Positions 1 to 5,173 are shown, counted from the stretch's first letter. The stretch is DNA of 9,774 bases from CAZLLV01 sp964560325 (GCA_964560325.1 CAZLLV010000049.1:1-9774); one strand, 5' to 3'. The notes: generated from the letters alone by a model not told the origin. Numbers and translations are program-made.

Positions 1-42
1 ACCCGGGAGCCGCGTAATGCGACAGCCCGAGAGTCCACCCGT

Positions 43-75
43 AAGCCGTGTGCGGGAAATCCGCACGCACGGTTT
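43..75 (+). ncRNA. Group II intron domain V hairpin
   Basis: Domain V is the catalytic core of group II introns and binds the two active-site metal ions. The 33-nt hairpin has a 5' arm AAGCCGUGU (43-51) pairing with 3' arm GCACGGUUU (67-75). A two-nucleotide AC bulge follows at 65-66, then an upper stem of G/C pairs closed by a GAAA-type loop around 56-59. The AGC triad is at 44-46. The lower helix, bulge position and loop match bacterial domain V; the loop side is one nucleotide shorter than the common 34-nt form. All catalytic positions visible here are intact. Confidence 0.85.
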
Positions 76-82
76 GAACGGG

Positions 83-132
83 GGTCTTGACACACGAAAC
101 GGCGGGCGACCGCCGACGAAAGTGTAAGGATC
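83..132 (+). ncRNA. Group II intron domain VI-like stem with branch-point A
   Basis: Bases 83-93 pair with 122-132 in an 11-step helix interrupted only where G89 faces A126. The unpaired A (126, or 127 in an alternative register) lies 8-9 nt from the predicted 3' splice site, close to the 7-8 nt usual for the branch-point adenosine. The top of the stem has an internal loop (94-100 against 115-121) and a terminal hairpin, GGCGG/CCGCC at 101-105 and 110-114, with a GCGA tetraloop. The position right after domain V supports the assignment. The exact branch base is inferred. Confidence 0.7.
126..130 (+). promoter_or_regulatory. Shine-Dalgarno for the FAH gene, inside the intron
   Basis: AAGGA at 126-130 lies 7 nt before the ATG at 138, a good ribosome-binding spacing, and decides this start over the in-frame TTG at 87. 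It falls in the 3' strand of the intron domain VI helix and overlaps the candidate branch adenosine. Splicing would remove this site, while the folded unspliced RNA would partly mask it. Confidence 0.6.
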
Positions 133-137
133 TACCA

Positions 138-926
138 ATGCTCCTCTATCGCTTGGCGCCCGAAGGGTTCTACGCCGTGGCCAGCCTCGACGGGGCGGTG
201 CGGCTCCTCCACTCGGACCCGTTCGAGACGCCGCCGGAGGCTTGGGAGACCGGGCGCGCGGTCGATCCGGAGGGTCCGGACGGCGACGGGCTCCTGGTGC
301 CGGTGGTGCCCGGCAAGGTGGTCGGCATCGGCCGCAACTACAAGGACCACGCGGCCGAGCTCGGCAACCCGATGCCGCCCGAGCCGCTGATCTTCTTGAA
401 GGCGCCGTCGTCGGTGATCGGCCCCGGCGCGCCGGTGGTGCTGCCGCCCGAGTCCGAGCGGGTCGAGCACGAGGGGGAGATCGCGGTGGTGGTCCGCCAC
501 CGGCTCACCCGGCCGACGGAGGAGGAGGCGCGGGCCGGGATTCTCGGCGTCACCTGCGCGGTCGACGTCACGGCGCGCGATCTCCAGAAGAGGGACGCGA
601 CGTTCGCCCGCGGCAAATCGTTCGACACCTTCTGCCCGCTCGGGCCGGCGATCCGGGTGACCTCGAGCGCCGCCGAGCTCGCAGACCTGGAGGTGGTACT
701 GCGAGTCGACGGCGAGGAGCGCCAGCGGGGGCACGCGTCGCAGATGGCGTGGGGCGTCGTGGAGCTGGTCGCCTACGTCGCCCGCTTCATGACGCTCGAA
801 CCGGGCGACGTGATCTTGACCGGCACGCCGGCCGGCGTCGCGACGCTCGCGCCGGGGCAGACGATCGAGACCGAGGTGTCGGGCGTCGGCGTGCTGCGGA
901 CGCCGGTCGAGGCGTGGGCGCGGTAG
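138..926 (+). CDS. Fumarylacetoacetate hydrolase (FAH) family protein
   Basis: This 262-residue cytoplasmic enzyme belongs to the FAH superfamily, whose members hydrolyse, decarboxylate or isomerise beta-diketo and 2-oxo acids using a divalent metal. A short N-terminal domain (1-57) precedes the catalytic beta-roll (58-258). Visible motifs are GRNYKDHA (65-72), the metal-ligand pair E112 and E114 in EHEGEIAVV, D143 in VDVTARDLQ, GKSFDTF (159-165) and TGTP (228-231). These are the hallmarks of FAHD1-like acylpyruvase/oxaloacetate decarboxylases and of 2-hydroxyhepta-2,4-diene-dioate isomerases, and the length fits. Substrate cannot be told from sequence; no catabolic genes lie beside it. The ATG at 138 has an SD at 126-130. 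A group II intron ends immediately upstream, so native expression depends on what lies left of the window. Confidence 0.93.
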   Translation: MLLYRLAPEGFYAVASLDGAVRLLHSDPFETPPEAWETGRAVDPEGPDGDGLLVPVVPGKVVGIGRNYKDHAAELGNPMPPEPLIFLKAPSSVIGPGAPVVLPPESERVEHEGEIAVVVRHRLTRPTEEEARAGILGVTCAVDVTARDLQKRDATFARGKSFDTFCPLGPAIRVTSSAAELADLEVVLRVDGEERQRGHASQMAWGVVELVAYVARFMTLEPGDVILTGTPAGVATLAPGQTIETEVSGVGVLRTPVEAWAR

Positions 927-975
927 GCGCCGCGGCGCGGGAACGAATGCGGGGGCTCACCGGTTCTCACCGGCG

Positions 976-1188
976 ATGAAGCTCTGGATCAAGGCCGTGG
1001 CGGGCGTGGCCTCCGCCCTCCTCACCTTCCTCGTGCTCTTCTGGGGCCGCCACTTCTTCGCCGGCCACGCGGCGCTCGTTGCGATCGCCGTCGGGGGGCT
1101 CGTCTACACGTCGCTCGGCACGAGCGAGCGCCTCGGCCGGATGTACCGCAGGAAGGGCCCGCGCACCATCCGCCGGCGTGAAGAGTAG
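976..1188 (+). CDS. Small two-helix membrane protein, function unknown
   Basis: The predicted protein has 70 residues. Residues about 7-26 and 29-46 are hydrophobic and probably form two inner-membrane helices, joined by a short GRHFFAG turn. The last 20 residues are strongly basic (RLGRMYRRKG...RRRE), so the tail should stay in the cytoplasm. I do not recognise a family. The start has no strong Shine-Dalgarno; the 50-nt gap after the FAH gene holds a duplicated CTCACCGG (956-963 and 966-973) just before the ATG. The stop codon directly abuts that of the convergent gene at 1189. The hydrophobicity pattern and coding-like composition make it plausible, but its short length leaves some doubt. 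Confidence 0.6.
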   Translation: MKLWIKAVAGVASALLTFLVLFWGRHFFAGHAALVAIAVGGLVYTSLGTSERLGRMYRRKGPRTIRRREE

Positions 1189-1198
1189 TTACCTCTTC
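1180..1198. terminator. Small hairpin across two abutting stop codons
   Basis: GAAGAG (1180-1185) and CTCTTC (1193-1198) are perfect inverted repeats around a 7-nt loop that contains both the TAG of the plus-strand gene and the reverse-strand TAA of the minus-strand gene. A 6-bp stem without a U tract is weak for intrinsic termination. A shared bidirectional terminator is only a possibility. Confidence 0.25.
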
Positions 1199-1404
1199 CC
1201 GACCAGCAGCAGCGCGGCGCCGGCGACGATCGCGATGGCGCCCGCCCAGATCGGGATGTCGACCCGCTCCTTCTCCTCGACCGAGAGCTCGATCGGCCCG
1301 ATCTGTGCGTCGTGCGTGTCCTTCGTGTAGGTGAAGCCGCCGTAGGCGAGGGCGAGGATGCCCGCCGCCAGGAGGATGATGCCGAGGATCTTCTTCGCGC
1401 TCAT
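1189..1404 (-). CDS. Small DUF3185-like membrane protein
   Basis: The protein has 71 residues with a helix at about 5-24 (ILGIILLAAGILALAYGG), a short polar periplasmic-type segment (YTKDTHDAQIGPIELSVEEKERVDIP, about 26-51) and a second helix at about 52-69 ending in GKR. This is the pattern of a widespread group of uncharacterised bacterial small membrane proteins; resemblance to DUF3185 is from memory and tentative. The ATG at 1404 has a strong ribosome-binding site, GGAGGA at 1411-1416, 6 nt upstream. This excludes a longer in-frame start. The start overlaps the stop of the upstream minus-strand gene (ATGA), so the two are translationally linked. Biochemical function is unknown. Confidence 0.75.
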   Translation of the reverse strand: MSAKKILGIILLAAGILALAYGGFTYTKDTHDAQIGPIELSVEEKERVDIPIWAGAIAIVAGAALLLVGKR

Positions 1405-1613
1405 CGTCGCTCCTCCGTCGTCGCGCCCCCGCTCGCGTCCTCCACGCGGTCCGGCGCCACGGTCGCTCGCCACGGAAAGAGCGCGGCGGCCGCGGCCAGC
1501 AGCAGGTGGATCGCGCCCGCGGCCGTCCATCCGTTGAACAGCAGCACCAGCCACGCCGAGAGAGACACGAGGGCGAGGGCGGCGCGCAGCGTCGGGCGGT
1601 CGCGAAGGGGCAT
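1401..1613 (-). CDS. Small membrane protein, function unknown
   Basis: This 70-residue protein has two hydrophobic stretches, about 10-27 (LRAALALVSLSAWLVLLF) and 31-47 (AAGAIHLLLAAAAALFP), then a polar tail. The GAIHLLL segment recalls the small lmo0937/DUF5670-type membrane proteins, but the match is weak. Its TGA overlaps the ATG of the next minus-strand gene by 4 nt, typical of a co-translated pair, and this overlap is the best evidence that it is real. No clear Shine-Dalgarno precedes the ATG at 1613. It diverges from the Nudix remnant at 1659 across a 45-nt gap that must contain any promoters; I see no convincing one there. Confidence 0.6.
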   Translation of the reverse strand: MPLRDRPTLRAALALVSLSAWLVLLFNGWTAAGAIHLLLAAAAALFPWRATVAPDRVEDASGGATTEERR

Positions 1614-1658
1614 GAGAAGGCGGAAGTCTACTGCATTGCCGGGGTATCCTCTCGACCC

Positions 1659-1898
1659 ATGGAGGGATGGCGCAGAGTCTCGTCGAGGACCGTCGCGGAG
1701 AACCCTCTCTTCCGCCTGGAGGAGCGCACGATCGCTCGCACGGGCGAAGAGTCGGCCCGGCCGCCGGCCGATGAGCACGAGGAGATCGAGGTGGTCGAGG
1801 TGCCGCTCGCCGACATCCCCGACCTCGTCCGGCGCGGCGAGATCCGCCACGCCCTCATGCTCTCGTCGGTCTACCTCTTCGACCTGTACCGCTCCTGA
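1659..1898 (+). pseudogene. Nudix hydrolase remnant lacking the Nudix box
   Basis: Normal ADP-ribose-pyrophosphatase-like Nudix enzymes are about 170-190 residues and hydrolyse nucleoside diphosphates linked to another moiety. This frame gives only 79. Residues 1-25 (MEGWRRVSSRTVAENPLFRLEERTI) are a typical N-terminus of that family, and residues 38-79 (DEHEEIEVVEVPLADIPDL... then LFDLYRS) are its C-terminus. The central fold, including the GX5EX7REUXEEXGU box that binds metal and pyrophosphate, is absent. The two ends remain in the same frame with no stop, so an in-frame internal deletion of about 100 codons near residues 26-37 is inferred. Catalysis is not expected. It may still be translated and precedes the HAD gene by 10 nt. 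An assembly collapse is the alternative. Confidence 0.7.
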
Positions 1899-1902
1899 AG
1901 GA
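1898..1902 (+). promoter_or_regulatory. Shine-Dalgarno of the HAD hydrolase gene
   Basis: AAGGA at 1898-1902 begins at the last base of the Nudix-remnant TGA and sits 6 nt before the GTG at 1909. It fixes the HAD start at this GTG and implies translational linkage to the upstream frame. Confidence 0.7.
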
Positions 1903-1908
1903 CGGCTC

Positions 1909-2640
1909 GTGGCACTCTCCGCGAAGGTCGTCACCTTCGACGTCACCGGCACGCTGATCCGGAGCCCCCGGTTGGGTGCGCTCTACCGAGAGGTCTTCCG
2001 CCGGCACGGCCTCCCCGTCGAGCCGGACGAGCGCGAGGTCGCGCGCACCATCGCCCGCGTCTGGCAGGAGCTCGCCTGCCGGACCGACGGCAGCACCGAC
2101 CGCTTCGGCTCCCACCCGGAGGGAGCCCGCGGTTGGTGGCGGCGCTTCGGCGAGCGGGTGGCGGAGCACCTGGGGGTCGAGCCGCCGAGCCGTTTCGCCG
2201 CCGCCGAGCTCTACGACCGCTTCGCTCGCCCGGAGGCGTGGGAGGTCTACCCGGACGTGGTCCCCGCGCTCGACGCGCTCCGCGCCCGCGGCGTCCGGAT
2301 CGGCGTGGTCAGCAATTGGGACGAGCGCCTGCCCGCCCTGCTCGGCGGCCTCGGGTTGGCGGAGCGCCTCGACGCCGTCGTCCACAGCTCCGAGGTCGGC
2401 TACGAGAAGCCCGACCCGCGCATCTTCCTCGAAGCCCTCGACCGCCTCGGCCACGGCCCGGCCCAGGGCGCCGACCCCGAGGAGGCGGTCCACGTCGGCG
2501 ACCGGCTGAAAGAAGACGTCGAAGGCGCCGCCAACGTCGGCATGCGCGCCCTCCTCCTCGACCGCCACCACCGCCACGCGGACGAAGAGACACCGGAGCC
2601 GGCCACGGCCGTCATCTACACCCTCGCAGGCCTGGTCTAG
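1909..2640 (+). CDS. HAD-superfamily hydrolase (HDHD3-like)
   Basis: This 243-residue cytoplasmic enzyme is predicted to transfer or hydrolyse phosphate through an aspartyl-phosphate. HAD motif I is FDVTGTL with nucleophile D11, motif II is VVSNWD (S135), motif III is K167 in GYEKPDPRIF, and motif IV is GDRLKED (D198, D203). A helical C1 cap spans about 20-110. The Asp usually found two residues after the nucleophile is Thr (DVT). HDHD3-like proteins and P-type ATPases (DKTGT) also lack that acid/base Asp, so the phosphatase may be slow or specialised. The substrate is unknown. It starts at GTG 1909 with SD AAGGA, downstream of the Nudix remnant, which suggests an old nucleotide-cleanup operon. 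It ends 5 nt from the convergent rsgA stop. Confidence 0.88.
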   Translation: MALSAKVVTFDVTGTLIRSPRLGALYREVFRRHGLPVEPDEREVARTIARVWQELACRTDGSTDRFGSHPEGARGWWRRFGERVAEHLGVEPPSRFAAAELYDRFARPEAWEVYPDVVPALDALRARGVRIGVVSNWDERLPALLGGLGLAERLDAVVHSSEVGYEKPDPRIFLEALDRLGHGPAQGADPEEAVHVGDRLKEDVEGAANVGMRALLLDRHHRHADEETPEPATAVIYTLAGLV

Positions 2641-2645
2641 CCCGG

Positions 2646-3758
2646 CTACCGCCGCCCCTGCTCGTCCTTCTCCCGCTGGATCCGCTTGTACAGCGCCCCC
2701 TGCCGCCGCCCGAACGCCCGGTCCGCCGCCACGTCCCGCCGACGCTCCAGCGCCTCCACCTCCCGCTCGAGCCCCCGCAAGCTCTCCAGCCGTGCCGTCT
2801 CGAGCTCTCCAGCCTCCACCGCCGCCGTCACCGCGCACCCCGGCTCGTGCCGGTGCGTGCAGTCGCGGAAGCGGCACTCCCTCGCCAGCACCTCGATGTC
2901 GGGAAACGCTTCGGCGACCGCCCCCTCGCCCTCGACCCAGAGCTGCACCTCGCGCAGCCCCGGATTGTCGATCAGGAGACTGCCGCCCGGCAGCCGCACC
3001 AGCTCGCGATGCGTCGTCGTGTGCTGCCCCCGCTCGTCGCGCGCCCGCACCGTGCCGGTGCGCAGGACCTCCTCGCCCGCGAGCCGGTTGATCAGGGTCG
3101 ACTTGCCGACACCGGACGAGCCGACGAGCACGACGGTGTGGCCCCTGGTCCCGTCGGAGCCGAGGTAGAGCTCGAGCGCATCCAGCCCGGCCGCGTCGCC
3201 GTTCCCGGGGAGCGCGCTGATCGCGTGCACCGGCAGGCCGGGCGCGGCAGCCCGCGTCTCGGCGATGCGCTCGGCGAGCTCCTCGGCGGTGAGCAGATCC
3301 GCCTTGGTCAGGAGCACCACCGCCTCGGCTCCGCTCGCCCGCGACAGGACCACCAGCCGCTCGAGCCGGCGGAGGTTGAAGTCCCCGTCGAGGCCGAGGA
3401 CGAGGAAGACGGTGTCGACGTTCGCCGCGATCACCTGCTCGGTGCTCCGCGGCCCGGCGACCTTGCGCGACAGCGCTGTGCGCCGGGGGAGCACCGCGCG
3501 AATCACCGGGCCGGTCGGGTCGACCGCCACCCAGTCGCCCACCGCCGGCACCTCCCCCGCCGACTCCAGGCGCCCGGCGACCGCCGCCACGACCTCGCCC
3601 TCGGCCGTCACCACGCGGTGCAGCCCGCGGCCGGGCGCCACCACCCGGCCCGGAACGAGCGCATCCCGCTCGCCTGCCGAGAGATCTTCGAGGAGAGAGG
3701 AAAAAGACCGGGCGAAGAACGGCGCCCAGCCGTAGTCGTCGAGGCTCGGCACGGTCAT
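2646..3758 (-). CDS. rsgA: Ribosome small-subunit-dependent GTPase RsgA
   Basis: RsgA is a circularly permuted GTPase that checks late 30S subunit maturation and releases RbfA. The 370-residue protein has an N-terminal OB-fold (about 35-100), then GTPase motifs in permuted order: G4 TKAD (151-154), G5 SAL (181-183), G1 GSSGVGKST (213-221), G2 in GQHTTTHRE (about T247-T249) and G3 DNPG (264-267, where DTPG is usual). A C-terminal zinc site follows with C295, C300, H302 and C308 (C-x4-C-x-H-x5-C), then a basic helical tail. The N-terminus LDDYGWAPFFARSF is typical of the family and supports the ATG at 3758. That ATG overlaps the stop of the toxin gene (ATGA) and has no clear Shine-Dalgarno, so its translation probably depends on the toxin reading frame. 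Confidence 0.95.
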   Translation of the reverse strand: MTVPSLDDYGWAPFFARSFSSLLEDLSAGERDALVPGRVVAPGRGLHRVVTAEGEVVAAVAGRLESAGEVPAVGDWVAVDPTGPVIRAVLPRRTALSRKVAGPRSTEQVIAANVDTVFLVLGLDGDFNLRRLERLVVLSRASGAEAVVLLTKADLLTAEELAERIAETRAAAPGLPVHAISALPGNGDAAGLDALELYLGSDGTRGHTVVLVGSSGVGKSTLINRLAGEEVLRTGTVRARDERGQHTTTHRELVRLPGGSLLIDNPGLREVQLWVEGEGAVAEAFPDIEVLARECRFRDCTHRHEPGCAVTAAVEAGELETARLESLRGLEREVEALERRRDVAADRAFGRRQGALYKRIQREKDEQGRR

Positions 3759-4036
3759 GAGTCGCCGAAGGCGTTTCGGACCGCCCTGCGGACCGCGATC
3801 AGGGTGACCGAGGCCCGGTCGAAGGTGTAGACGACGAGGTAGGTCCCTTCGTCGAGGTGCACGGGATAGCTGGAAAAGTTCTGCTCTCCCCGAACCGCCA
3901 TACCGAGCTCGGGGCGCGAGCCGAGTACCGATCGGAGACCGATGAGAGCTTCGTCGGCCCGCTTCTCCCGCCGGCGGATTCGAGCCCACTCCCGCTCGAA
4001 GCGCGACGTCTCAACGACTTCGCGTTTCCTCGCCAC
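3755..4036 (-). CDS. RelE/ParE-superfamily toxin, putative
   Basis: This small, basic protein of 93 residues has the layout of RelE/ParE toxins: an N-terminal helical hairpin (SRFEREWARIRRREKRADEALIGL, given here only to mark about residues 11-34) followed by a beta-sheet ending in TYLVVYTFD and VTLIAVRRA (about 69-87). Such toxins act on ribosome-bound mRNA (RelE) or DNA gyrase (ParE); which applies cannot be told, since no diagnostic catalytic set is evident. The GTG start at 4036 has AGGAG (4041-4045) 4 nt upstream and overlaps the Panacea antitoxin gene by 26 nt, as expected of a TA pair. Its stop overlaps the rsgA ATG by 4 nt. Toxicity is inferred from family resemblance and pairing. Confidence 0.72.
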   Translation of the reverse strand: MARKREVVETSRFEREWARIRRREKRADEALIGLRSVLGSRPELGMAVRGEQNFSSYPVHLDEGTYLVVYTFDRASVTLIAVRRAVRNAFGDS

Positions 4037-4562
4037 GGAACTCCTGAATCGCCTCGAGCACCCACGCCTCGTCCTCTTTTCCGAGCGGCGCCGGCTCACC
4101 GAGGAAGACCGTCTCGTAGGGGATCTCGTCACCCATCGAGGCCGACTGCCAGCCGACGAAGCGATGGGAGAGGTCGCTCACCTCCGTGGCGTTGAGCTCC
4201 CAGAGCTCGTCGATCACCCTTCCGATCAGGTCGATTTCCTGCGAATCGAAGAGAGAGAGCTCGGCCTCGCGTAGCGGCAGAAGCTTCTTGAGCTCGCGCC
4301 CGTGGTAGTCGCGCTTGGCCCAGGCGCAATCCCCCTTCGCCGCCATCCCCTCGACGGTCTGCGGCATCCGGTGCGGAACCGGCCCGAACTCTTGCTTCCG
4401 ATACGCCCGGCCCGAGATCGATCGCCCCAGGCTCCGATAGGCCCAGAAATCGGCGTAGAACAGGATCTTGTTGAGCTTGGTCGCTCCACAGCGCGGATCG
4501 TGCTCCGCCCTACGCGCGACGTACAGGATCATCTCGCGGAACTTCCGACTGTCTCGATTCAT
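4011..4562 (-). CDS. Panacea-domain antitoxin (SocA/DUF4065 family)
   Basis: The 183-residue protein carries the Panacea (DUF4065) fold, known as a promiscuous antitoxin domain that neutralises many unrelated toxins (PanAT systems) and, in SocA of Caulobacter, acts as a proteolytic adaptor. The core motif is TKLNKILFYADFWAYRSLG (28-46) followed by ISGRAYRKQEFGPVP (49-63). The rest (about 106-160, QEIDLIGRVIDELWEL...GDEIPYETV) is the usual C-terminal half. No separate DNA-binding domain is visible. The ATG at 4562 was chosen because the core domain begins directly after it; a GAAGG lies about 10 nt upstream. It overlaps the toxin gene by 26 nt. Codons such as AAT, AGT, TAT and CGA are commoner here than in flanking genes, hinting at acquisition. 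Confidence 0.88.
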   Translation of the reverse strand: MNRDSRKFREMILYVARRAEHDPRCGATKLNKILFYADFWAYRSLGRSISGRAYRKQEFGPVPHRMPQTVEGMAAKGDCAWAKRDYHGRELKKLLPLREAELSLFDSQEIDLIGRVIDELWELNATEVSDLSHRFVGWQSASMGDEIPYETVFLGEPAPLGKEDEAWVLEAIQEFRGEETRSR

Positions 4563-4588
4563 CTCATTGACGCCTTCGTTACGCCTAG

Positions 4589-4618
4589 ACCCTAACAGCG
4601 ACCCACGAGACGAGTCAA
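4589..4618 (-). promoter_or_regulatory. Putative promoter of the Panacea-toxin-rsgA unit
   Basis: On the minus strand TTGACT (4613-4618) is a near-consensus -35, separated by 18 nt from TAGGGT (4589-4594), a weaker -10. Transcription would start about 20 nt before the antitoxin ATG at 4562. The location between atpC and the toxin-antitoxin genes supports separate control from the atp operon. Confidence 0.5.
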
Positions 4619-4622
4619 CTCG
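4611..4622. promoter_or_regulatory. Palindrome over the -35 box, possible operator
   Basis: CGAGT (4611-4615) and ACTCG (4618-4622) are perfect inverted repeats about a 2-bp centre, and they cover the predicted -35 hexamer. Operators at this position are common in autoregulated TA modules. No DNA-binding domain is visible in the antitoxin, so a repressor is not identified. Confidence 0.3.
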
Positions 4623-4674
4623 CGGGCGGGGACGCCCGGGAAGGAGGTCGCCCGAAGCGTAGCAGACGACGATA

Positions 4675-4690
4675 TGCGGGGGTGCCCGCA
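4675..4690 (-). terminator. Weak hairpin terminator candidate after atpC
   Basis: A 6-bp stem (TGCGGG/CCCGCA) with a 4-nt loop lies about 50 nt beyond the atpC stop. There is no real T tract on the minus strand after it, so intrinsic termination would be poor; Rho-dependent termination is as likely. Confidence 0.3.
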
Positions 4691-4695
4691 GCCGC

Positions 4696-4723
4696 GCGGC
4701 CAACGGGACGCGGCCGACGGGAC
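4696..4723. repeat. 14-bp tandem repeat, two copies
   Basis: GCGGCCAACGGGAC (4696-4709) is followed directly by GCGGCCGACGGGAC (4710-4723), differing at one base. A partial third copy of the ACGGGA part follows at about 4727-4732. It lies just past the atpC stop; function unknown. Confidence 0.7.
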
Positions 4724-4738
4724 GGAACGGGAAGCCCG

Positions 4739-5173
4739 CTACGGGCGCCGGCGCTCGGCGACGCGGATGCGGGAGGTCGCCTTTTCGAAGCGGGCCTGGG
4801 CGCCAGGCCAGTCGGAGTCGGCCGCGGCGTGGAGCGCGCGCTCGGCCTCGGTGGCCTCCGTGCGCGCCGCCTCGACGTCGATCTCCTCCGGCAGCTCCGC
4901 CGACTCGGTGAGCACCGTCACGAGGTCGTTTGCCACCTCGACGAAGCCCTCCGACAGCGCCAGGTAGTGCTCCACCTTCCCCTGCCGGTACATCACCTCG
5001 CCGACCGCCAGCGTGGCGATCAGCGGCGTGTGGCCGGGCAGGATGCCCAGCATGCCCTCGCTGCCCGGCACCTGCACCTCGTCGCACTCGACGTCGAGGA
5101 GCTGCCGGTCGTGGGCGACCAGGATCAGCCGGAGCTTGGTCGACTGCCCATGCGGTGTCGTCGGATCAGCCAT
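4739..5173 (-). CDS. atpC: F1 ATP synthase epsilon subunit
   Basis: AtpC belongs to the rotating central stalk, links gamma to the c-ring and can inhibit ATP hydrolysis through its C-terminal helices. The 144-residue length is normal. Residues about 13-95 form the beta-sandwich, with LRLILVAHDRQLLD, VQVPGSEGMLGILPGHTPLI and LALSEGFVEV as family landmarks. Residues about 97-140 form the two-helix domain beginning IDVEAARTEATEAERAL, so the inhibitory arm is present. The ATG at 5173 follows the atpD stop by 15 nt; its ribosome-binding site is weak, consistent with coupling to atpD. It is the last gene of the operon. Confidence 0.95.
   Translation of the reverse strand: MADPTTPHGQSTKLRLILVAHDRQLLDVECDEVQVPGSEGMLGILPGHTPLIATLAVGEVMYRQGKVEHYLALSEGFVEVANDLVTVLTESAELPEEIDVEAARTEATEAERALHAAADSDWPGAQARFEKATSRIRVAERRRP

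Larger units (their letters stand above)
1..135 (+). mobile_element. 3' end of a group II intron (domains V and VI)
   Basis: This is the 3' terminal part of a self-splicing group II intron RNA; the rest, including any reverse-transcriptase gene, lies left of the window. A domain V hairpin at 43-75 is followed by a domain VI-like stem at 83-132 and a 3' end of the form CTAC, matching the AY ending of these introns. The predicted 3' splice site is about 135/136, only 2-3 nt before the ATG of the next gene, so the element sits in that gene's leader. Class is uncertain: the AGC triad in domain V argues against typical class C, which usually has CGC. Whether the intron is full length or a truncated fossil cannot be judged here. 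The identification rests on secondary structure and motif memory, not on a covariance-model search. Confidence 0.8.
4563..4738. other. Non-coding gap between atpC and the antitoxin gene
   Basis: No gene is seen in these 176 nt. Besides the promoter and palindrome, it holds hairpin GGGCG/CGCCC (4624-4628, 4633-4637), hairpin TGCGGG/CCCGCA (4675-4680, 4685-4690) and a 14-bp tandem repeat (4696-4723). These features fit the end of the atp transcript and the start of a new unit. Confidence 0.6.

Noticed and set aside
87..92. Perfect TTGACA -35 box
   Set aside because: No -10-like hexamer lies 16-18 nt downstream (the sequence is CCGCCG-like), and the bases are accounted for by the domain VI helix.
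87..137. Upstream TTG start extending the FAH protein by 17 residues
   Set aside because: The extension is translated from intron domain VI, is basic and unlike FAH N-termini, and the ATG at 138 has a better-placed Shine-Dalgarno.
264..926. CRISPR arrays, tRNA or rRNA genes anywhere in the window
   Set aside because: I saw no regularly spaced repeats, cloverleaf or rRNA-like sequence. The span given is only one example; the window is otherwise filled by protein genes.
927..938. Perfect 12-bp palindrome GCGCCGCGGCGC after the FAH stop, as a terminator
   Set aside because: The stem would be only 4 bp around a 4-nt loop with no T tract. Such palindromes are expected by chance in DNA this GC-rich.
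2133..3830. 565-codon open frame on the plus strand across the HAD gene and antisense to rsgA
   Set aside because: It is an off-frame product of GC-rich sequence, runs through two convergent real genes, and its translation is almost all Arg/Pro/Gly.
3759..3989. Longer RsgA start adding 77 residues
   Set aside because: The extra residues come from the toxin gene in another frame and look like shadow sequence. The RsgA N-terminus begins normally at the ATG at 3758.
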